Shown one piece after another: positions 37,653-40,651 of a DNA stretch of 40,651 nucleotides. A program made the translations under genes and the position numbers. The notes beneath the pieces were generated by a model. The model worked only from the letters and a program-made list of their open reading frames with translations. It made no database searches and was not told the origin of the DNA. Positions within the stretch are counted from its first letter, which is position 1. Every line of letters starts with the position of its first letter. The stretch is from a virus. The stretch covers positions 1 through 40,651 of IMG/VR virus record IMGVR_UViG_3300028840_004707; one strand, 5' to 3'.

Positions 37653-38512
37653 GCACGCGCAAACGCCTGACCGCCATGATCCCCGCGCACAACGACGCCT
37701 ATACCCTCTGGTTCTGCCTCGAGGCGGCCGCGCCGTGGTTTGACCTGATCTTCGTCTGCGACGACGCGTCCATCGACGAGACGCCGGACGTGATCGCCGA
37801 CGCCCGTGCGCGGCACAAGCACATCAAGGCCGTACGCTTTGACGAGCCGATGGGTCGGATCGACGTGCGCGACTGCATGTGCCAGGACGTCGAGATGGAC
37901 TGGCTCTTCTGGATCGACGCCGACGACGTGCTGATGCCCGGCGCCGGCCCGCGCCTCCGCGAGATCGCCGAACGCGGTGCCACCACAAACCTGGGGCTCG
38001 TCGAGCTCTGGGGCGATTGGTTTCATACCACGCAGCGGGTCCGGGCCTACGACCGCTGCCACCTGTTCGTTGACCGCGGCAAACACCACGGCTTCCATTG
38101 GCGTATGGAGCGATCCGGCTGGGACAAGCCGGCGGGCGTCGGGCCGACGCGCGGCAGCGGCCAGCCCCTGTTTTGGCACCTGAAGGGCGTCAAGCCCGAC
38201 TGGCGCCTCGTTGAGCGCTCCGCCTGCACCCGCTGGCAGAAGGCCGGCTGCCCCGGCCGCTGCGATGAATACGCGAAGCTGGCCAAGCGGGCCCCACGGG
38301 ATCTTCACGCGATAGCCCTGAACAAGCTTCTACACAGCCGGCAGGATCACATTCGACGCCTGCCCGTCAGTGTTGCCGAACGCATCGATGAGCTTCGGGC
38401 CTGCCCCTGGGAAACGGGCATCCGGCGCTTCGAAATGGTCTATCGCAACGGCAGACCCGTCGACCGCCTGGACCATGAACCGCACCCAACCGGTATGGAG
38501 GCGGCATCGTGA
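37649..38512 (+). CDS. GT2-family glycosyltransferase
   Basis: A 287-residue GT-A enzyme: RLTAMIPAHNDAYTLWFCLEAAAPWFDLIFVCDDASIDETPDVI (nucleotide-sugar binding part), then MDWLFWIDADDVLMPGAGPRLREI with D-A-D as metal motif. It probably adds one sugar to a growing glycan. ATG 37649 follows CTGGAGG and overlaps the previous stop; it overlaps the next gene by GTGA. The whole stretch 37095-39462 is therefore one tightly coupled group. Confidence 0.78.
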   Translation: MSTRKRLTAMIPAHNDAYTLWFCLEAAAPWFDLIFVCDDASIDETPDVIADARARHKHIKAVRFDEPMGRIDVRDCMCQDVEMDWLFWIDADDVLMPGAGPRLREIAERGATTNLGLVELWGDWFHTTQRVRAYDRCHLFVDRGKHHGFHWRMERSGWDKPAGVGPTRGSGQPLFWHLKGVKPDWRLVERSACTRWQKAGCPGRCDEYAKLAKRAPRDLHAIALNKLLHSRQDHIRRLPVSVAERIDELRACPWETGIRRFEMVYRNGRPVDRLDHEPHPTGMEAAS

Positions 38513-39462
38513 CGGATAAATGGCCCGCCGTGACGTGCCTGTGCCCCACCTACGGGCGGTTCGAGCGCCTACGCGACGCCGTGGCCTGCTTCCTGCTGCA
38601 GGACTACCCCGGCCCGCGCCGCCTGCTCATCTTCAACGACGCCGACCAGGGCATCCGGCTTTCCGACGACATGGAGGAGTTCCTGGGTGCCCCGATCATG
38701 ATGTGGAACCACGTGGCGCGCTTCGCCACGCTCGGACACAAGCGCCAGGCCCTGCTCCAGGCCGCCCAGACGCCGCTTGTGGCGCACTGGGATGACGACG
38801 ACCTGTACCTGCCGTGGCACCTGTCGTGCGCCGTACGCGCGCTCCTGGGCTGCGACGGGGCCGCCTGCGCCAAGGCCCGCGCGGCGTGGTACGCCAAGGG
38901 CCCCCGCGACGGCTGGACGCTCGCCGGCAAGCGATGCAACCTGTTCGAGGGGCAGATGGTGTTCAAGCGCCTGGCCGCCCTAGCCCTCGAGCAACCGGCC
39001 TATCCGCCCTTGCACAGTGGGCAGGCCGCAGCCCTGTGGGCCGAGTTTGGGCGGCTGCGCGTGGCCCATCCCTACCGCCCGCCCACCGAGTGGCTCAGCT
39101 ACGTCTACCGCTGGGCGGACGGCCCCGGCCACGCGAGCCTGGGCAAGAACAAGGTCGGCGCGCCAGGCCTCTTTGCCAAGCAGAACCAGGACTTCGGCGG
39201 CGCGGCGCCCCTGATCAGCGGCCCGGATCCGCTCGCCTGGGCGCGGCAGCGCCTCGCCGTGCAGTTCCGCCACCTGGCCGACGAGATCGAGCGCACCCTG
39301 GGCTCCGACGCCGCCGCCCAGCCGGCGGCCCAGCTCCGGGCCGCGGTAGGTGGCCGGCCCCGAGGAGGCCGGGACACTCTCGCCTCCTCACCGGACTGTG
39401 CCAGCAGCCCGGCCGATGGGGGCCAGCCGCAATCTGACACAACCGGAGCAGTGCAAACGTGA
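38509..39462 (+). CDS. GT2-family glycosyltransferase
   Basis: A 317-residue GT-A enzyme: AVTCLCPTYGRFERLRDAVACFLLQDYPGPRRLLIFNDAD, then AAQTPLVAHWDDDDLYLPWHL with D-D-D-D metal motif, and a C-terminal part that is Pro/Ser/Gly-rich and probably disordered (last ~45 residues). GTG 38509 overlaps the previous stop by GTGA and it overlaps the Dam gene likewise. Donor and acceptor are not predictable. Confidence 0.78.
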   Translation: MTDKWPAVTCLCPTYGRFERLRDAVACFLLQDYPGPRRLLIFNDADQGIRLSDDMEEFLGAPIMMWNHVARFATLGHKRQALLQAAQTPLVAHWDDDDLYLPWHLSCAVRALLGCDGAACAKARAAWYAKGPRDGWTLAGKRCNLFEGQMVFKRLAALALEQPAYPPLHSGQAAALWAEFGRLRVAHPYRPPTEWLSYVYRWADGPGHASLGKNKVGAPGLFAKQNQDFGGAAPLISGPDPLAWARQRLAVQFRHLADEIERTLGSDAAAQPAAQLRAAVGGRPRGGRDTLASSPDCASSPADGGQPQSDTTGAVQT

Positions 39463-40322
39463 CACCAACCGGGGCACTGGGAACGGAAAGGCATGTGAAC
39501 AGCTTCATCGCCTGGATGGGCGGCAAGAGCCGCATGGCAAAGACAATCTGCGCGTTGCTCCCCGAGCACCGCGTCTACGTCGAGGTCTTCGGCGGGGCCG
39601 CATGGGTCCTGTTCAGAAAGGAGTCGTCGCGCGTTGAGATCTACAATGACCTGGACGGCCGTCTGGTGGCCCTGTTCCGCTCAGTCAAGCATCACCCGCA
39701 GGAACTTCTGCGCGAGCTGGACCTGCTGGTGCCCAGCCGCGAGATGTTTGAACTGCTCCGGGACCAACCCGGCCTGACGGAGATTCAGCGCGCCGCGCGG
39801 TTCTACTACGTCCTGACGAGCAGCTACGGGGCGAAGTGCGAGACGCCGGGCAGTTGGAAGGTGCGTCCGCCACGTTTCCACCTGGAGAGCATGGTCGCCC
39901 GAGTTGAGGAGATCCGGGAGCGCCTGAGCCGAGTCTACATCGAGCGCGACGACTTTGCGGGCGTAATCCACCGCTACGATGGCCCGGACACATGCCTGTT
40001 CGTAGACCCGCCCTACCTCGGCTGCGAGGAGTACCGCGTGCCCTTCACGCAGGAGGACCACGAGCGGCTCCGGGAGAACCTGGCGGCCGCCCAGGGCCAC
40101 TGGCTGCTGACATACAACGATCATGCGGACGTGCGGGCCATGTATGAAGGGCAGTACCGGTACGCGGTTGAGGCGCCCTACACCCTCAGCGGCGAGTGGA
40201 AGCCCGGCGAGCAGCTCATCATCACCAACTACGAGCTGACACGCACCCAGCGCAGGCGGGCCGACCGCAAGCTGACCAAGATCCCAGGACCGCGACGAGG
40301 AGGCAGCAAAGGGGACAAGTGA
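39459..40322 (+). CDS. dam: Dam-type DNA adenine methyltransferase (D12 class)
   Basis: A 287-residue enzyme with FIAWMGGKSRMAKTI (SAM motif start), VYVEVFGGAAWVLFRK, IYNDLDGRLVALFRSVKHHP and catalytic LFVDPPYLG, the full set for D12-class N6-adenine methylases. It protects or marks phage DNA, perhaps against restriction. GTG 39459 overlaps the previous stop; a second GTG at 39495 behind GGAAAGG would give a more typical N-terminus. It is the last phage gene. Confidence 0.9.
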   Translation: MTPTGALGTERHVNSFIAWMGGKSRMAKTICALLPEHRVYVEVFGGAAWVLFRKESSRVEIYNDLDGRLVALFRSVKHHPQELLRELDLLVPSREMFELLRDQPGLTEIQRAARFYYVLTSSYGAKCETPGSWKVRPPRFHLESMVARVEEIRERLSRVYIERDDFAGVIHRYDGPDTCLFVDPPYLGCEEYRVPFTQEDHERLRENLAAAQGHWLLTYNDHADVRAMYEGQYRYAVEAPYTLSGEWKPGEQLIITNYELTRTQRRRADRKLTKIPGPRRGGSKGDK

Positions 40323-40488
40323 CCCCCTACTACATGTGGTAGTGCATTCCCCGTGCACGGGCGATGCAGCGTCGTTGAAAACGAGCTGCGCGAACCCGCC
40401 ACGGGGATGGTATGTACTCCGGAGCGCGCTCCTGGCGACATCTGCAAAACCCCACGCACAAACCTGCAGAACCCCGTGCGCGCGACCA
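40323..40488. other. non-coding right end with palindromes
   Basis: I see no gene here. The stretch holds CTACT-ACATGT-GGTAG (40327-40342, near-perfect palindrome) and a second dyad, GCAT-N2-CCCGTGCACGGG-N2-ATGC (40344-40367). Either could be a bidirectional transcription stop without T-tract or a protein site at the phage end. Confidence 0.5.
40440..40488. repeat. proposed phage right end (attR-like), two transposase-site-like repeats
   Basis: Read inward from CA at 40487-40488, two copies of GGGGTTYTGCAG occur (plus strand 40464-40475 and 40442-40453), exactly 22 bp apart. That is the spacing of MuA sites R1 and R2. The outer copy lies at the same distance from the terminal TG as its partner at the left end. 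Confidence 0.65.
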
Positions 40489-40651
40489 CCGGCTGCGCTG
40501 GACTGGCCCGAGGGGCGCTCACGCGCAGCCCCATGGTGGCTCGCAGCGCCAGGAACAACGCAAGGCTGGTCGCTGCCACCCACGCCAGCACGCTCAGCCC
40601 TCCCAATGCCTGGACGCCGAGTTGCCCGAGGCCGCCTCCGAAGAACAGCCC
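40489..40651 (-). CDS. amt: host ammonium transporter, C-terminal fragment (interrupted by phage)
   Basis: Reading leftward from 40651 gives GLFFGGGLGQLGVQALGG..., then LALFLALRATMGLRVS. This is the last extracellular loop, final membrane helix and start of the cytosolic tail of Amt/AmtB proteins (family pattern 'GL--G---QL--Q--G', 'T-GLRVS-EEE-EGLD'). After GLRVSA the expected acidic EEE-GLD tail is missing; the frame runs on into the phage as far as 40229. The N-terminal part lies outside the window. Losing the tail would remove the part that contacts the GlnK regulator. Confidence 0.75.

Noticed and set aside
40229-40606. A 125-residue minus-strand ORF as an independent gene at the right end
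   Set aside because: Its first 30-39 residues are the Amt fragment and the rest is read-through into phage DNA opposite dam; it is a fusion created by the insertion.
1-40651. tRNA, rRNA or retroelement (DGR) genes
   Set aside because: I found no cloverleaf-like or rRNA sequence and no reverse transcriptase motif (YxDD with partners) in any real gene; variable fibre tracts are simple repeats and not template-repeat pairs.

Overview
The window is almost entirely one Mu-like transposable phage (prophage), about 40.5 kb long, with very GC-rich DNA. Its proposed ends lie at about position 3 and position 40488. The first ends carry similar inward-facing repeats starting with TG, as in Mu. The last ~163 bases read as the C-terminal membrane helix of a bacterial ammonium transporter (Amt) on the minus strand, so the element appears to sit in the 3' end of a host amt gene. 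The host is a high-GC bacterium that I cannot place further. A lipoprotein signal in one late gene suggests a Gram-negative type envelope, but this is inference.

Left third (297-8172, minus strand): the early/transposition operon. It is read leftward from a canonical promoter (TTGACA-17-TATCAT, 8214-8242). In order it encodes a small Ner/Cro-like protein, a helix-turn-helix protein, a MuA-type DDE transposase with an unusual SEC-C zinc-motif insertion, a MuB-type AAA ATPase, small unknown proteins, an IS110-C-terminal-domain-like protein, a 12-residue-repeat protein on a perfectly phased 18-bp DNA array, a membrane protein, a zinc-finger protein, Gam, a zinc-ribbon protein, GemA, and finally a double-HTH protein in the place where Mu has Mor.

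Switch and cargo (8173-11172): a CI-like repressor (plus strand) faces the early operon across an operator region. Behind it are a membrane-anchored staphylococcal-nuclease-like protein and a separately promoted minus-strand cargo operon of two unknown proteins, followed by an XRE-type regulator that may also belong to it.

Right two thirds (11173-40322, plus strand): the late operon. DNA packaging and head genes come first: terminase small and large subunits, portal, a MuF protein fused to an ADP-ribosyltransferase toxin domain, I-type protease with nested scaffold, decoration-like protein and major capsid protein. A long-tailed siphovirus-type tail module follows: tail tube, tail assembly chaperone with a GGGAAAC -1 frameshift site, short tape measure, distal tail and hub. 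No sheath is seen. The far right is accessory: two tail proteins with long mucin-like Thr/Glu/Pro repeats, a three-part glycosyltransferase whose N-terminal half resembles polypeptide GalNAc-transferases, three more glycosyltransferase-like genes, two SAM-methyltransferase-like genes, an AlkP/sulfatase-like gene, a small HExxH protein and a Dam-type DNA methylase.

The most interesting inference is that the phage makes its own virion glycoprotein coat. Thr-rich acceptor-like tracts end the decoration, capsid and tail-tube proteins and form long linkers in the hub and fibre, while a glycan-building cluster sits beside them.
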